DNA of 64,000 nucleotides from Nocardia pneumoniae NBRC 100136 (GCF_000308755.1 NZ_BAGF01000026.1:24698-88697), one strand, 5' to 3'. Positions 9,316-18,516 are shown, numbered from the stretch's first letter. The notes: a model not told the origin generated them from the sequence alone. Program-made: numbers and translations.

Positions 9316-9378
9316 ATGGACGACGCCTCGCTCCTGGCATATTGCCTGGCGAAGCCGGGTGCCTGGCAGGAAGGCCGA
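9316..9378 (+). pseudogene. possible 5' remnant of an MmcQ/YjbR-family gene
   Basis: AGGAGA precedes an ATG at 9316 that opens with LLAYCLAKPGAWQ. This resembles the conserved start of MmcQ/YjbR DNA-binding proteins, in which a CLxxPGAWxDxPW-like motif occurs near residue 10. After about 20 codons the similarity is lost, and the frame becomes an Arg-rich out-of-phase reading with a stop near 9519. The rest of the family's roughly 110 residues cannot be found in any frame here. I infer a deletion, but with so short a match the call is tentative. Confidence 0.4.
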
Positions 9379-9463
9379 GAGCCCCACGGCCTGGGCCAAC
9401 GGCAGCCGGAAGGCCGTCCGGCCCGTCGCCGGGTTGCGACAGGCCGGACCGGACCCTACGGAC

Positions 9464-9685
9464 TCAGTGCACGCAGCCTGCGGCGTGGAGGTCGGCGTAC
9501 ACCTCGTCGGAGACGGTGATGAGGCCGAGGCCGACATTCGCCCCCAGGTCCACATCCGCTTCGAGCGCGCAGGTCAGCAGTTGCGCGGTGACGACGATGG
9601 TCTGGTCGGCCTGCGCGGCGCCCGCGCCCGCGATGGTCGAACAGGCCAGTGCCACGGCGATGGCACCTGCTTTGACGAATCGCAC
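9464..9685 (-). CDS. small secreted protein, 73 residues, unknown function
   Basis: The start is GTG 9685, chosen because AAGGAGG (9691-9697 on the minus strand) sits five bases upstream; the in-frame ATG at 9730 has no such signal. The product begins with an Arg/Lys then a hydrophobic stretch (AGAIAVALACSTIAGAGA) and an Ala-x-Ala-like cleavage site near residue 26, giving a mature chain of about 47 residues beginning DQTIVV. The mature part has two cysteines, one near LLTC and one three residues from the C-terminus, which could form a disulfide outside the cell. Short exported proteins of this shape are common in Nocardia. I recognise no domain. Confidence 0.75.
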   Translation of the reverse strand: MRFVKAGAIAVALACSTIAGAGAAQADQTIVVTAQLLTCALEADVDLGANVGLGLITVSDEVYADLHAAGCVH

Positions 9686-10060
9686 GATGTCCTCCTTCGA
9701 ATCGAAGTGTGCACAGCTTGGATTGGTCATTCGTCCGGGGTGATCGAGCTGTGTCCGGTGGACATCGGTCGCCCCGGGCAGACGCCTTGCCGTCTGCAGT
9801 TGCAGACCCTAACAACGGGCGTCGGCTGTGGCCGCTCGCGTCGGCAACACCGGCGATTCGCCTATCCGCCTCAGTGCGGTGTGGTTTGAATGTTCAACGC
9901 TTCCATGAGGAACGATATCGGCGGGTATGGTCTCGGCCGACGGAACTGCGAGCCGGGTCGCCCTGTCGGTCGAGGTGATCGCGCGGCCCCGGCGGAGAGC
10001 AGATCACCCAAAAGCGTTCGTTAAGCGAACTTTTGGCGCACGCCGACAAGATCGGCGCCC
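9686..10060. other. divergent intergenic region, no gene
   Basis: A 375-bp interval between the small secreted protein and the Hsp90-like operon, visibly poorer in GC than its flanks. Apart from the Shine-Dalgarno of the secreted protein and the inverted repeat at 10008-10036, I see nothing interpretable. Confidence 0.6.
10008..10036 (+). promoter_or_regulatory. inverted repeat upstream of the Hsp90-like operon
   Basis: The arms CCAAAAGcgTTCG and CGAACTTTTGG flank TTAAG. They pair perfectly apart from a two-base bulge, and the inner core TTCG-TTAAG-CGAA is exact. It ends 24 bp before the ATG of the Hsp90-like gene. It matches neither the CIRCE element (HrcA) nor the HAIR element (HspR), so any regulator would be a different one. 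It could also form a hairpin in the 5' leader. Confidence 0.5.
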
Positions 10061-11899
10061 ATGGTGAACACAACGCCGCGAGATCCGGCGGCGGTACACA
10101 ACAGTCATTCGTTCCAGGTCGATCTGCGCGGGATCGTTGACCTGCTCTCCCATCACCTCTACTCCGGTCCACGGGTCTATCTGCGCGAGCTGTTGCAGAA
10201 CGCCGTCGACGCGGTGACCGCACGCATCAGTCTGGAACCCGTGGCCCGCACGGTGATCCGGCTCGTAGTGGACGAGTCGGGCCTGCGGATCAGCGATCCC
10301 GGCGTCGGCCTGACCGAGGCCGACGTGCACCGGTTCCTGGCCACTATCGGTCGCTCGTCCAAGCGTGACGACATCGAAGGCGCGCGCCGAGAGTTCCTCG
10401 GGCAGTTCGGAATCGGGCTGCTGGCCTGCTTCACGGTCGCCGACACCATCCGCGTGGTCACCCGATCCGCCACCGACACCACGGCCCCACCGGTCGAGTG
10501 GCTGGCCGCCGCCGACGGCACGTACGCGGTGCGTGCGCTCGATCCCGATGACTATCCGGAGCCGGGCACCACGGTGTGGCTCAGCCCGCGCGGCGGGGCG
10601 CGAGCGTGGTTCCAGCCGCGGCGGGTGATCGATCTGGCGCGCGAATTCGGGTCGCTGCTGCCCTACGAGGTGACAGTGGAATCCGACGGTGTCGTCGAGT
10701 CGGTCACCGACGGCCTTCCGGTATGGCGGCGTGCATATGCCACCGCGGAGGACCGCAAAGCCGCATTGCTCGAGTACGGTCACCGGACGCTGGGTTTCCC
10801 GCCGCTCGACGCGATCGAACTCGATGCCGGTCCGGCCGGGGTGAGCGGTGTGGCCTACGTGCTCTCCCAGCCGGGGAACCCCACCGAGGGCAGTGCCCAC
10901 CGGGTGTACCTGAAAGGGATGCTGCTGGGTGACGCGGTGCGCGGCGTGCTGCCGGACTGGGCGTTCTTCGTGCGCTGTGTGATCGACACCGATACGCTGC
11001 GGCCCACCGCGTCGCGGGAGGCGCTCTACGAGGACGAGCGGCTGGCCGTCGTCCGGGAAGTACTCGGCGACCAGATCCGGGACTGGCTCACCGAGATCGC
11101 CGTCGAGCAGCCGCGGCGGCTGGCCGCGTTCCTGTCGGTGCACGCGCTCGGGGTGAAGGCGATGGCCAGGCATTCCCTCGATCTGTTGCGGATCATGCTG
11201 CCGCACTTGACTTTCGAGACCACCGACGGACGCGTGCCGCTGACCGAGTTCGCCCGCGACCATCGCACGGTGCGGGTGACCTCGACGGTCGAGGAATTCC
11301 GCCAGGTGGCCTCGACCGCCGCCGCGCAGGGGATCGGAGTCGTCAACGGCGGCTACGCCTACGACCGCGACCTGGTCGCGCTGTTGCCGCGGCTGGTGCG
11401 CGGCGTCGAGGTGGTCGAACTCGACGCCGAGGCGATCACGGCGGCCCTGGATATGGTCGACCCGGCCGAGGAATTGGTTCTCGCGCCGGTGCTCACACTG
11501 GCGCGCACCGTGCTGGACCCGCTGACCTGCGACGTGATCGTCCGGGCCTTCCATCCGGTCTCGGTGCCCGCGCTCTATCTGGACGGACGCGCCGCCCGCA
11601 CGGAACGAGCCAGGGCGCAGACCGCCGAAGGCGCGGACGAATTGTGGTCCGAGATCCTCGGCGCTCTGGCGGCCGCGGTGCCGCGTGCCCAGCTCGTCCT
11701 GAACTACCACAGCCCGATCGTGCGCAGACTGACCCGCATCGGCGACCCGGGATTGCTGAAGACGGCGGTGGAATCGCTGTACGGCCAAGCCCTGCTGATG
11801 ACCCATCGCCCGCTCAGCGCGGCGGACACGGCACTGCTCAACCGCGCTTTCGGCGAATTCCTGGGCTGGGCAACGCATCGCGGCGAAGGGACCGAGTGA
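10061..11899 (+). CDS. Hsp90-family (HtpG-like) ATPase/chaperone
   Basis: A 612-residue GHKL ATPase. The ATP-binding N-domain keeps the catalytic Glu and Mg-binding Asn in YLRELLQNAVDA (E43, N47), then ISDPGVGLTEADV and GQFGIGLLACF. The middle-domain segment FFVRCVIDTDTLRPTASREAL corresponds to the HtpG catalytic-loop region with its conserved Arg. It has no C-terminal MEEVD, as expected in bacteria. Divergence from E. coli HtpG is considerable, for example DNGIG has become DPGVG. It belongs to the actinobacterial Hsp90-family group rather than canonical HtpG. Two bases separate it from a helical-repeat protein that probably acts with it. Confidence 0.85.
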   Translation: MVNTTPRDPAAVHNSHSFQVDLRGIVDLLSHHLYSGPRVYLRELLQNAVDAVTARISLEPVARTVIRLVVDESGLRISDPGVGLTEADVHRFLATIGRSSKRDDIEGARREFLGQFGIGLLACFTVADTIRVVTRSATDTTAPPVEWLAAADGTYAVRALDPDDYPEPGTTVWLSPRGGARAWFQPRRVIDLAREFGSLLPYEVTVESDGVVESVTDGLPVWRRAYATAEDRKAALLEYGHRTLGFPPLDAIELDAGPAGVSGVAYVLSQPGNPTEGSAHRVYLKGMLLGDAVRGVLPDWAFFVRCVIDTDTLRPTASREALYEDERLAVVREVLGDQIRDWLTEIAVEQPRRLAAFLSVHALGVKAMARHSLDLLRIMLPHLTFETTDGRVPLTEFARDHRTVRVTSTVEEFRQVASTAAAQGIGVVNGGYAYDRDLVALLPRLVRGVEVVELDAEAITAALDMVDPAEELVLAPVLTLARTVLDPLTCDVIVRAFHPVSVPALYLDGRAARTERARAQTAEGADELWSEILGALAAAVPRAQLVLNYHSPIVRRLTRIGDPGLLKTAVESLYGQALLMTHRPLSAADTALLNRAFGEFLGWATHRGEGTE

Positions 11900-11901
11900 C
11901 C

Positions 11902-13854
11902 ATGGACACCGCCACGATCACGACGGAGTTGGCGCAGGTCTGCGCCCTCCCGCACGGCCGCATCCGCAACGAGCGACTCGAAACGCTGGCCGCCGCCGCG
12001 AAAGCCGGACCGGACCGCGCGCTCGAAGGCCGTGTGCTGCTGGAACTGGCCAAGTCCTACACCTTGGCCGGGGAACGGGATCTGGTGCCGGTCGCCTATG
12101 GCAGGCTGCTGCGCGTCTACGACGATCACCCCGTCGAGCTGGGACCGATGACCCATTCGGTGCACTGGCATCTGAAGTGGATGACCTGGGGGATGATCGA
12201 CAACCCATCGATACCCTTGCCCACGGTTCACCGTTGGTTCGACGAGCTCGACAACCGTTTTCGTCAGCGTGGATACAGCCTGCGCCCGGTGCTGGCGTTG
12301 CGCGCCGAACTCGCGCGCAAGACCGGTGACAGCGCGTCGGCCACCGAGTTTCTGGAGGCGGCGATGGCCGCCCCACGCGACGGCATGTCCGACTGCGACG
12401 CCTGTGAGCGCAACGAATGGGGCACCGCCAGCGTGTCATTCGGCGACGACGACGCGGGCCTCGCGCACTGGCAACCCGTGCTCGACGGCGACCGGACCTG
12501 TGCCGAAGAACCGCACCGGGTGCTGGCCGCGGCCTTGCTTCCGCTGGTGCGCACCGGTCGCGTCGCCGCCGCGCGCAGCGCGCATCTGACCGGGTACCCC
12601 TTGGTCCGGCACACCGAGGACCTGCGAGCCTCGGTGGCGCTGCACGCCGAGTTCTGCGCCCTGACCGGAAACGAGGCGCGCGGGCTGGAGATCCTCGCCG
12701 AACACGCGAGCTGGCTCACCGATCCGGGTGCCGACGCCGCCGCCCGGCTGGCGTTCGCGACCGGCGTGTGCGTGCTGCTGCGCAGGCTGGTCGCGCTGCG
12801 GCTCGGCGATCTTCCGCTCGCGTCCGGGACCGTGGAATCGATCCGCGCGGATCTCGAAGTCGAGATCGGTGCGCTGTGCACCCGCTACGACGTCCGCAAC
12901 GGCAACAGCGTGGTCAGCCTGCGCACCGCCGCACGGCTCGCGGCCCGGCCCCTGCTGGACGGGCTGCCGCTCGGCCTGCGCAGCCGGTTGCCCCGCGCGA
13001 GCGCCCTGTCCGCGGCTCCCGCGGAACTCTCCGGTGATCCGACCGCCGAGGTGCGGCGGCTCGCCGAACTCGGCGCCGCCCGGCTCGGCGACGCGCCCGA
13101 GCAGGCGGAAGCCCACCTGCGCGAGGCCCTGGCACTCGGCACGCCGGTGTTGCCGCCAGAGGAGGCCGCCCGGCTGGGTGCGCAGCTGGTCATCGCCATC
13201 GCCAGCCAACCAGGCCGCGCGCTGGACCTCGCCGACGCCGCCGTGCGTGCCGCCGCTCGCTGGGAAGGGCTCTCTGAACCGGACGTGTTGCACCACACCC
13301 TGGTCGCCGCGCGCGCATTCCACCGCGCCGAACGCCACGGCGAGGCGGTCGCCCTGTTCGACCAGGCGCTCACCGGCGCCGAGATACCCTATCCGCCAGC
13401 CGAACTGGCCCTGGTGCGCAAGCAGTTCGGCCTGTCCCTGACCGCGTTGAACCGGCACCGCGAGGCCGTGCATCACTTCCTCGACGGGGCCCGCCTCGTC
13501 GAGCACGATCCGGAGCGGTCCACGCTGCACGCGGAACTCGCGTGGTCGGCGGCCACCGCGTTGGAGCACTGCGGGCAGGACGAGGAGGCCGTGGCGGCCT
13601 ACCACCGCGCGGCCGAAGTGTGGGCACGGCTGGGCGAGGTGGCGGCGCGGGCGCGCTGCCTGCGCTCGGCGGCCTGGCTCCAGGTGTCCGGCGGCGCGGG
13701 TGCCGGACCCTGGCTGCACTCCATGCGGGCCTTGATCGCCGAGCTGGCGCCGCTGGCCGGGCAGTCGGCGCAGGCGGCCGACGAACTCGCGCGCACTCGT
13801 GCCCACCTGGCTCGCATGCTGGAGTTGGGCGGCGTCCGCGAGTCCAGCGCCTAG
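11902..13854 (+). CDS. large TPR-like helical repeat protein, partner of the Hsp90-like ATPase
   Basis: The 650-residue all-helical protein is rich in Ala, Leu, Arg and Glu and has TPR-like spacing: AEAHLREALALG near 400, then clear repeats such as ARAFHRAERHGEAVALFDQAL and HHFLDGARLVEHD in the last 250 residues. It also has a small Cys pair, DCDACERNEWG (about 160-170). The ATG at 11902 follows the Hsp90 stop by two bases, so the pair is translationally linked. Eukaryotic Hsp90 works with TPR co-chaperones; a dedicated TPR partner here is suggestive of a similar arrangement. The function is inferred from context only. Confidence 0.8.
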   Translation: MDTATITTELAQVCALPHGRIRNERLETLAAAAKAGPDRALEGRVLLELAKSYTLAGERDLVPVAYGRLLRVYDDHPVELGPMTHSVHWHLKWMTWGMIDNPSIPLPTVHRWFDELDNRFRQRGYSLRPVLALRAELARKTGDSASATEFLEAAMAAPRDGMSDCDACERNEWGTASVSFGDDDAGLAHWQPVLDGDRTCAEEPHRVLAAALLPLVRTGRVAAARSAHLTGYPLVRHTEDLRASVALHAEFCALTGNEARGLEILAEHASWLTDPGADAAARLAFATGVCVLLRRLVALRLGDLPLASGTVESIRADLEVEIGALCTRYDVRNGNSVVSLRTAARLAARPLLDGLPLGLRSRLPRASALSAAPAELSGDPTAEVRRLAELGAARLGDAPEQAEAHLREALALGTPVLPPEEAARLGAQLVIAIASQPGRALDLADAAVRAAARWEGLSEPDVLHHTLVAARAFHRAERHGEAVALFDQALTGAEIPYPPAELALVRKQFGLSLTALNRHREAVHHFLDGARLVEHDPERSTLHAELAWSAATALEHCGQDEEAVAAYHRAAEVWARLGEVAARARCLRSAAWLQVSGGAGAGPWLHSMRALIAELAPLAGQSAQAADELARTRAHLARMLELGGVRESSA

Positions 13855-13872
13855 CGCTGCCGTTCGGTGTGC

Positions 13873-13901
13873 GGGCGGGCGTCCCCAGTTGGCGTCCGCC
13901 C
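13873..13901 (+). terminator. GC-rich hairpin after the Hsp90-TPR operon
   Basis: The arms GGGCGGGCG and CGTCCGCCC pair with one G-U wobble around an 11-nt loop, 18 bp after the TPR stop codon. It separates that operon from nadD. No U-tract is present. Confidence 0.5.
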
Positions 13902-13940
13902 TGCTGACCGGCCCGAGGCGACCCGTTAAGCTCGGCAGTC

Positions 13941-14582
13941 ATGCACGAGACAGGTCGGCGCGGCCGCAAGCTCGGGGTGATGGGCGGCACGTTCGACCCC
14001 ATCCACCACGGGCATCTGGTCGCCGCCAGCGAGGTCGCCCATCGCTTCGAGCTGGACGAAGTGATCTTCGTCCCGACCGGACAGCCGTGGCAGAAGTCAC
14101 ACAAGCGGGTCAGTCCGGCCGAGGACCGCTACCTGATGACCGTGATCGCCACCGCGTCCAACCCGCGGTTTTCGGTCAGCCGCGCGGACATCGACCGCGG
14201 CAAGGTCACCTACACCGTCGACACACTGCGCGAGATGCAAGCGCAGTATCCCGACGCCCAGCTGTACTTCATCACCGGTGCGGACGCGCTGGCCAGCATC
14301 CTGACATGGCAGGATTGGGCGGAACTGTTCGAACTGGCGAAGTTCGTCGGGGTGAGCCGTCCGGGGTACGAGCTGAACACCGATCATCTCGAGGACCATC
14401 TGCGAGATCTTCCGGCCGATGCGGTGACCATGATCGAAATCCCCGCGTTGGCGATCTCGTCGAGCGAATGCCGTCGCCGCGCCGCCGAGAACCGGCCGGT
14501 GTGGTACCTCGTCCCCGACGGGGTGGTGCAGTACATATCGAAGCGGCACCTGTATGTGCCCGGAGCAGCGGAAGGTAGCTGA
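13941..14582 (+). CDS. nadD: nicotinate-nucleotide adenylyltransferase
   Basis: The 213-residue enzyme adenylates nicotinic acid mononucleotide in NAD synthesis. The nucleotidyltransferase signature [12 protein letters not shown] (15-26) contains the HxGH-type motif, and the C-terminal ISSSECRRR matches the family's second ATP-binding motif ISSxxx[11 protein letters not shown] is the typical substrate-loop region. It heads the conserved run nadD-rsfS-gpgP-octT-degV. The ATG at 13941 gives [16 protein letters not shown]; no strong Shine-Dalgarno is seen, and a TAAGCT lies eight bases upstream, so it may be leaderless. Confidence 0.95.
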   Translation: MHETGRRGRKLGVMGGTFDPIHHGHLVAASEVAHRFELDEVIFVPTGQPWQKSHKRVSPAEDRYLMTVIATASNPRFSVSRADIDRGKVTYTVDTLREMQAQYPDAQLYFITGADALASILTWQDWAELFELAKFVGVSRPGYELNTDHLEDHLRDLPADAVTMIEIPALAISSSECRRRAAENRPVWYLVPDGVVQYISKRHLYVPGAAEGS

Positions 14583-14679
14583 GCGTGAGCGAGCGCAAAG
14601 GTGCGGGCACGAGTGCGCGGACCATCGAGACAGCCGTGAACGCGGTCGTGCCGGAATCGAGCGCCAGCGGGGTGCGGGC

Positions 14680-15093
14680 ATGAGTGCCTCGGTGGAATCG
14701 GTCGAGATCGCCCAGGTCGCCGCACGGGCCGCCGACGAGAAGCTGGCGTCCGACGTGGTGGTGCTGGACGTGTCCGAGCAGCTGGTGATCACGGACTGCT
14801 TCGTGATCGCGTCCGCGCCCAACGAGCGTCAGGTGAACGCCATCGTCGACAACGTGGAAGAGAAGCTGCGCGCCGCCGGGCACAAGCCGGTTCGGCGCGA
14901 GGGCACCCGCGAAGGTCGCTGGGCGCTGCTGGACTACGTCGACGTCGTAGTGCACATCCAGCACAATGACGAGCGCAATTTCTATGCGCTGGAACGCCTC
15001 TGGAAGGACTGTCCGGTCGTGCCGGTCGAAGGCGTCACCGGGTCCGGGCCCCAGGCTCGGGACGCGGCGGCGGAGGACGAGGCCCGATCGTGA
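14680..15093 (+). CDS. rsfS: ribosomal silencing factor RsfS
   Basis: The 137-residue Iojap/RsfS protein binds L14 and blocks joining of ribosomal subunits under starvation. Characteristic stretches are VVVLDVSEQLVITDCFVIASAPNERQVNAIVDNVEEKL (written here as landmarks: VLDVSEQ, DCFVIASA, NERQV), EGTREGRWALLDY and VHIQHNDERNFYALERLW. The ATG at 14680 is preferred over upstream in-frame starts, which fall in a repeat-like spacer (14583-14679). Its TGA overlaps the GTG of the next gene by four bases, so the two are coupled. Confidence 0.93.
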   Translation: MSASVESVEIAQVAARAADEKLASDVVVLDVSEQLVITDCFVIASAPNERQVNAIVDNVEEKLRAAGHKPVRREGTREGRWALLDYVDVVVHIQHNDERNFYALERLWKDCPVVPVEGVTGSGPQARDAAAEDEARS

Positions 15094-15749
15094 GCAGACA
15101 TGCCGGCGTGCGCACTCTGATTCTGTTGCGCCACGGGCAAACCGAATGGAACGCCGCCGACCGGATGCAGGGCCAGATCGACACCGATCTCACCGAACTC
15201 GGTCGCAGACAGGCCAAAGAAGCCGCCCGCGAACTGGTTTCGCGCAATGCCATCGCGATCCACTCGTCGGATCTGCGCCGTGCGTTCGACACCGCGACCG
15301 CGCTGGCCGACCACACCGGCCTCGCCGTCGTGCCGGACACCAGGCTGCGGGAGACCAATCTCGGCGACTGGGAGGGACTCACCCACCTCGAGGTGGACGC
15401 GGATTACCCGGGCGCGCGCATCGCGTGGCGGCTGGACGCGAGCTACACACCCCCGAACGGGGAGAGCAAGCTCCAGGTCGGCGCGCGGTCGCTGCCGGTT
15501 GTCCAGGAGTTGCTCGCCGAGCGGCAGGACTGGCCCGGCCGGACTATCATCCTGGTGGCGCACGGCGGGCTGATCGCCGCCCTCACGGCCGCGCTGCTCG
15601 ACCTCCCGCCGCAGAACTGGCCGATCCTCGGCGGATTGGCCAACACCAGTTGGGTGCAGCTGAGCAGTCACGGCCCGAGCATCGAACAGCCCGGCTGGCG
15701 CCTGGATGTGTGGAACGCAGCGGCGAAGGTAGCACCAGATGTCCTCTGA
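15090..15749 (+). CDS. gpgP: histidine-phosphatase superfamily protein, probable glucosyl-3-phosphoglycerate phosphatase
   Basis: The 219-residue protein has the phosphohistidine signature [10 protein letters not shown] near the N-terminus and the second catalytic histidine in VAHGG, typical of the phosphoglycerate-mutase-like superfamily. Its place between rsfS and octT equals that of Rv2419c, which dephosphorylates glucosyl-3-phosphoglycerate on the way to methylglucose lipopolysaccharide. The specific assignment therefore rests mainly on synteny. The GTG start overlaps the rsfS stop (GTGA), and its 3' end overlaps the next ATG by 11 bases. Confidence 0.85.
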   Translation: MSRHAGVRTLILLRHGQTEWNAADRMQGQIDTDLTELGRRQAKEAARELVSRNAIAIHSSDLRRAFDTATALADHTGLAVVPDTRLRETNLGDWEGLTHLEVDADYPGARIAWRLDASYTPPNGESKLQVGARSLPVVQELLAERQDWPGRTIILVAHGGLIAALTAALLDLPPQNWPILGGLANTSWVQLSSHGPSIEQPGWRLDVWNAAAKVAPDVL

Positions 15750-16956
15750 AGATCCGATCAGATCGGTCCCGGACGAACTGTTCCGTAAGGTGTCGGCGAA
15801 GCCCGAGCGGCAGCTGCCGGACGCGTTGTTCGGCGGCCCGCCACCGGCAGCGCGTGAACCCGAAGCGCAAGTCGAGGCATCGTCCTCGGGCACGGCGGAA
15901 TCCGGCGGCTCCGCCGAGGAATCCGACGGAGGGGACGCGGACGACGATCGATCGGTGGCGGCGGTATCCGCGGAAGTCGCCACCGGGGTGCAGCCGGGTG
16001 CCCGTGCCGGTGACGAGCCCGTCGTCGCGCGATCCGGCGATGTCGAGTCCGCGGTCGGCGACGGCGACGGGCCCGCCGATGTGGCCGAGGACAACGGCTC
16101 CGCGTCGGTCGGAACGGCCGAGCACGACTCCGAATCCGCCGATTCCATGGCCGCCCAGACCTCGGAGGGATCCGCACCCGGCGTAGCTGCCGACTCTGCC
16201 CCTCCCACCGCGGAACCGGCGGCCGACGAGTCCGACAAGTCGAATGCGACCGCGCGGCCGGTGCTCCTGGTGCTCGCCGACTCGCTGGCCTATTTCGGGC
16301 CGAAGGGTGGCCTGCCCGCCGACCATCCGCGGATCTGGCCGAACCTGGTCGCCGCCGAATTGGATTGGGATGTCGAGCTGGTCGCGCGGATCGGCTGGAC
16401 CTGCCGCGACGCCTACTGGGCGCTGATCGGCGATCCCCGGGTGTGGGCCGCGGTACCGCGCGCCGGTGCGGTGGTGTTCGCCGTCGGCGGCATGGACACC
16501 TTGCCGTCGCCGCTGCCGACCGCGCTGCGCGAGCTGATCCGGTACGTGCGCCCGCCCGCCCTGCGCCGCGCCATCCGCGCCACCTACAACTGGTTGCAGC
16601 CGAAACTGTCGAAACTCGGCCGCCCGGTAGCGCTTCCACCGAAGGTGAGCGTCGACTACCTGGAACAGTCCCGCACCGCGCTGGCGCAGTTGCGTCCCGA
16701 GCTGCCGGTCGTCGCGGTGCTGCCCTCGGTGCACAACTGCGACGCCTACGGACGCGTGCACTCCGGTCGGCCGCGCGCTGTCGCGGCGCTGCAAGCCTGG
16801 TCGGAGCGGACCTCGGTGCCGCTGGTCGACTTGGCCGACGCCGTGCGCGACAACATCTTCTCCGGCGAGGCGAACCCGGACGGCATCCATTGGGGCTGGG
16901 CGGGCCACACGGCGGTGGCGAACGCGATGGTCAAGACCCTGCAGGAGGTTCGGTAG
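15739..16956 (+). CDS. octT: SGNH-fold protein, probable diglucosylglycerate octanoyltransferase, with a long acidic N-terminal extension
   Basis: The C-terminal 240 residues form an SGNH/GDSL-like domain starting [14 protein letters not shown] with the late block [10 protein letters not shown], which supplies the catalytic Asp and His. The position after gpgP matches Rv2418c (OctT), which octanoylates diglucosylglycerate. The product is 405 residues, against about 250 in mycobacteria from memory. The extra part, about residues 37-170, is Ser/Ala/Glu/Asp/Gly-rich and presumably disordered, while residues 1-35 ([18 protein letters not shown]) look conserved. The ATG at 15739 overlaps the upstream gene. 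An internal start cannot be excluded. Confidence 0.75.
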   Translation: MSSEDPIRSVPDELFRKVSAKPERQLPDALFGGPPPAAREPEAQVEASSSGTAESGGSAEESDGGDADDDRSVAAVSAEVATGVQPGARAGDEPVVARSGDVESAVGDGDGPADVAEDNGSASVGTAEHDSESADSMAAQTSEGSAPGVAADSAPPTAEPAADESDKSNATARPVLLVLADSLAYFGPKGGLPADHPRIWPNLVAAELDWDVELVARIGWTCRDAYWALIGDPRVWAAVPRAGAVVFAVGGMDTLPSPLPTALRELIRYVRPPALRRAIRATYNWLQPKLSKLGRPVALPPKVSVDYLEQSRTALAQLRPELPVVAVLPSVHNCDAYGRVHSGRPRAVAALQAWSERTSVPLVDLADAVRDNIFSGEANPDGIHWGWAGHTAVANAMVKTLQEVR

Positions 16957-16959
16957 TCC

Positions 16960-17802
16960 GTGGCCGTCGTGGTCGTCACCGATTCGTCCGCCAGCCTCCC
17001 TGCCGAACACCTCCACGAGCTGGATATCGCCGTCGCCCCCCTGCACGTGCTGATCGGGGACCGGGCGATCAGGGAGGGTGTCGACCCGGTCGTCATCGAT
17101 TACGCCGCCGACACCGTCACCACCTCGGCCGCCTCACCCGGCGAGCTGTGCACGGTGTACGAGCGGGCGTTGGAGCGCAGCGGCGGCGACGGCGTTGTGG
17201 CGGTGCACCTTTCGCGGCAGTTGTCCGGGACGTGGGAGGCGGGTCGGCAGGCCGTTCGCGACATGGATGCCGCCGATCGCGTCCGCTTGGTCGACTCGCT
17301 GGGTGCCGGGCTCGCTACCGGACTGCCCGCGCTGGCCGCCGCCCGGCGGGCGCGGGCCGGGGCGCCGCTGGACGTCGTCTACGACGCGGCGGTCGCCGCC
17401 TCCGTGCGTGCCCGGACGTTCATCCTGGTCAATCGCACCGAGCAGCTGCGCCGCGGCGGCAGGCTGTCGTCGGCGGCGGCGTTCTTCGCGACCGAGCTGG
17501 TCACCAAGCCGCTGCTGCACATCGTCGAGGGGCGGCTCGAACTGCGCGAGAAGGTCCGCACCCGCTCCAAGGCGTACACGAAACTGGTGGCCGCGGCCGT
17601 CGACGCGGCCGGTGACGACGGCGCCGCGGTGGGCGTGCAGCACCTGGGCGCCGAGGACGCCGCGCACACCATCGCGGGGCAACTGCGCGAGCGCATTCCG
17701 GGTATCCGCGAACTCATCGTCGCCGAATTCGGTCCCGCGCTGGCGGTGCATCTCGGGCTCGGCGCTATCGGCGTGCTCGTCGTCCCAGGTGGTTGCGCCT
17801 GA
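16960..17802 (+). CDS. DegV family fatty-acid-binding protein
   Basis: The 280-residue protein begins VVVVTDSSASLP, the typical DegV N-terminus whose TDSSAS loop contacts the fatty-acid carboxylate, and continues with TTSAASPGE, HLSRQLSGTW and LVDSLGAGLATG. DegV proteins bind acyl chains and, as FakB-type subunits, can present them to a kinase. No FakA-like kinase is nearby. The GTG at 16960 follows the octT stop by three bases, placing this gene at the end of the glucosylglycerate-related operon, as in mycobacteria (Rv2417c). Confidence 0.9.
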   Translation: MAVVVVTDSSASLPAEHLHELDIAVAPLHVLIGDRAIREGVDPVVIDYAADTVTTSAASPGELCTVYERALERSGGDGVVAVHLSRQLSGTWEAGRQAVRDMDAADRVRLVDSLGAGLATGLPALAAARRARAGAPLDVVYDAAVAASVRARTFILVNRTEQLRRGGRLSSAAAFFATELVTKPLLHIVEGRLELREKVRTRSKAYTKLVAAAVDAAGDDGAAVGVQHLGAEDAAHTIAGQLRERIPGIRELIVAEFGPALAVHLGLGAIGVLVVPGGCA

Positions 17803-17898
17803 TCTGCGGGGCGCCGCGCGATCGTGGCTCCTACGAAGCCTGCACGCGCGCAAACAATCTCGATGATCGGAATGCGAGCGCGTCGCCGCACGCACGGT

Positions 17899-17904
17899 TA
17901 GCGT
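17899..17904 (+). promoter_or_regulatory. -10 box of a probable leaderless GNAT promoter
   Basis: TAGCGT lies seven bases before the ATG at 17912, and no Shine-Dalgarno is present. The same hexamer at the same distance precedes comEA. Confidence 0.5.
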
Positions 17905-17911
17905 CGGCGGA

Positions 17912-18400
17912 ATGACGAGTTCCGCGAAGCCGCAGGTCCGTCCACCACTGACCGTGTCGTCGGTCGACTGGGAACATCCGGACGCGGTGACCTTACGCGC
18001 GGAGATGGCCGCGGAAGTCGGACCACGCTACGCCTACTTGGCGAAGACCCTGCGCACCAGCCCGAATGCCGTCGATCCCGCCACCGTGCACCGCACGTTC
18101 GTCGCGTACTCGGACCAGCCGGTCGGCCACGCCGCGGTCCGCTGGAACGCGCGGGAACTCGAGCTCAAGCGGATGTTCGTCCGTCCCGCGCACCGCGGTT
18201 CGGGAGCCGCGGCGCTGCTGCTCGCCGCCGCCGAGGACGCCGCCCGCGCCGCCGGAAGCCCCCGACTGATCCTGCAGACCGGCCACCTGCAACCCGAAGC
18301 CGTCCGCTTCTACGAACGCAGCGGCTACCACCGCATCCCGATCTTCTCCCCGTACGAGGTTCTGCCGCTGTCGAACTGCTTCGCCAAGGATCTGCGCTGA
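17912..18400 (+). CDS. GNAT-family N-acetyltransferase
   Basis: The 162-residue protein has an acetyl-CoA-binding core with ELELKRMFVRPAHRGSGAAALLLAAAEDAA (key motif RPAHRGSGAA, an R/QxxGxG/A pyrophosphate loop) and the C-terminal EAVRFYERSGYHRIPIF typical of GNAT motif B. In M. tuberculosis the equivalent position is held by eis, but this is a short single-domain GNAT and not Eis. The substrate is unknown. Transcription probably starts at or next to the ATG. Confidence 0.88.
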   Translation: MTSSAKPQVRPPLTVSSVDWEHPDAVTLRAEMAAEVGPRYAYLAKTLRTSPNAVDPATVHRTFVAYSDQPVGHAAVRWNARELELKRMFVRPAHRGSGAAALLLAAAEDAARAAGSPRLILQTGHLQPEAVRFYERSGYHRIPIFSPYEVLPLSNCFAKDLR

Positions 18401-18516
18401 AGAGCGGATTTCGCCGCCTGACCGGCGCATAGCGTCGGGAAGGAGCTCACATCGCGTCCTTCGATGGAGTTCGGCGACGACGCGGCAAGCTGACCAGGAC
18501 GAGGGACCATCGCCGA

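Noticed and set aside
9359..9889. 176-codon plus-strand open frame
   Set aside because: It is antisense to the small secreted protein that has a signal peptide and an excellent Shine-Dalgarno; its composition is that of a GC-bias shadow.
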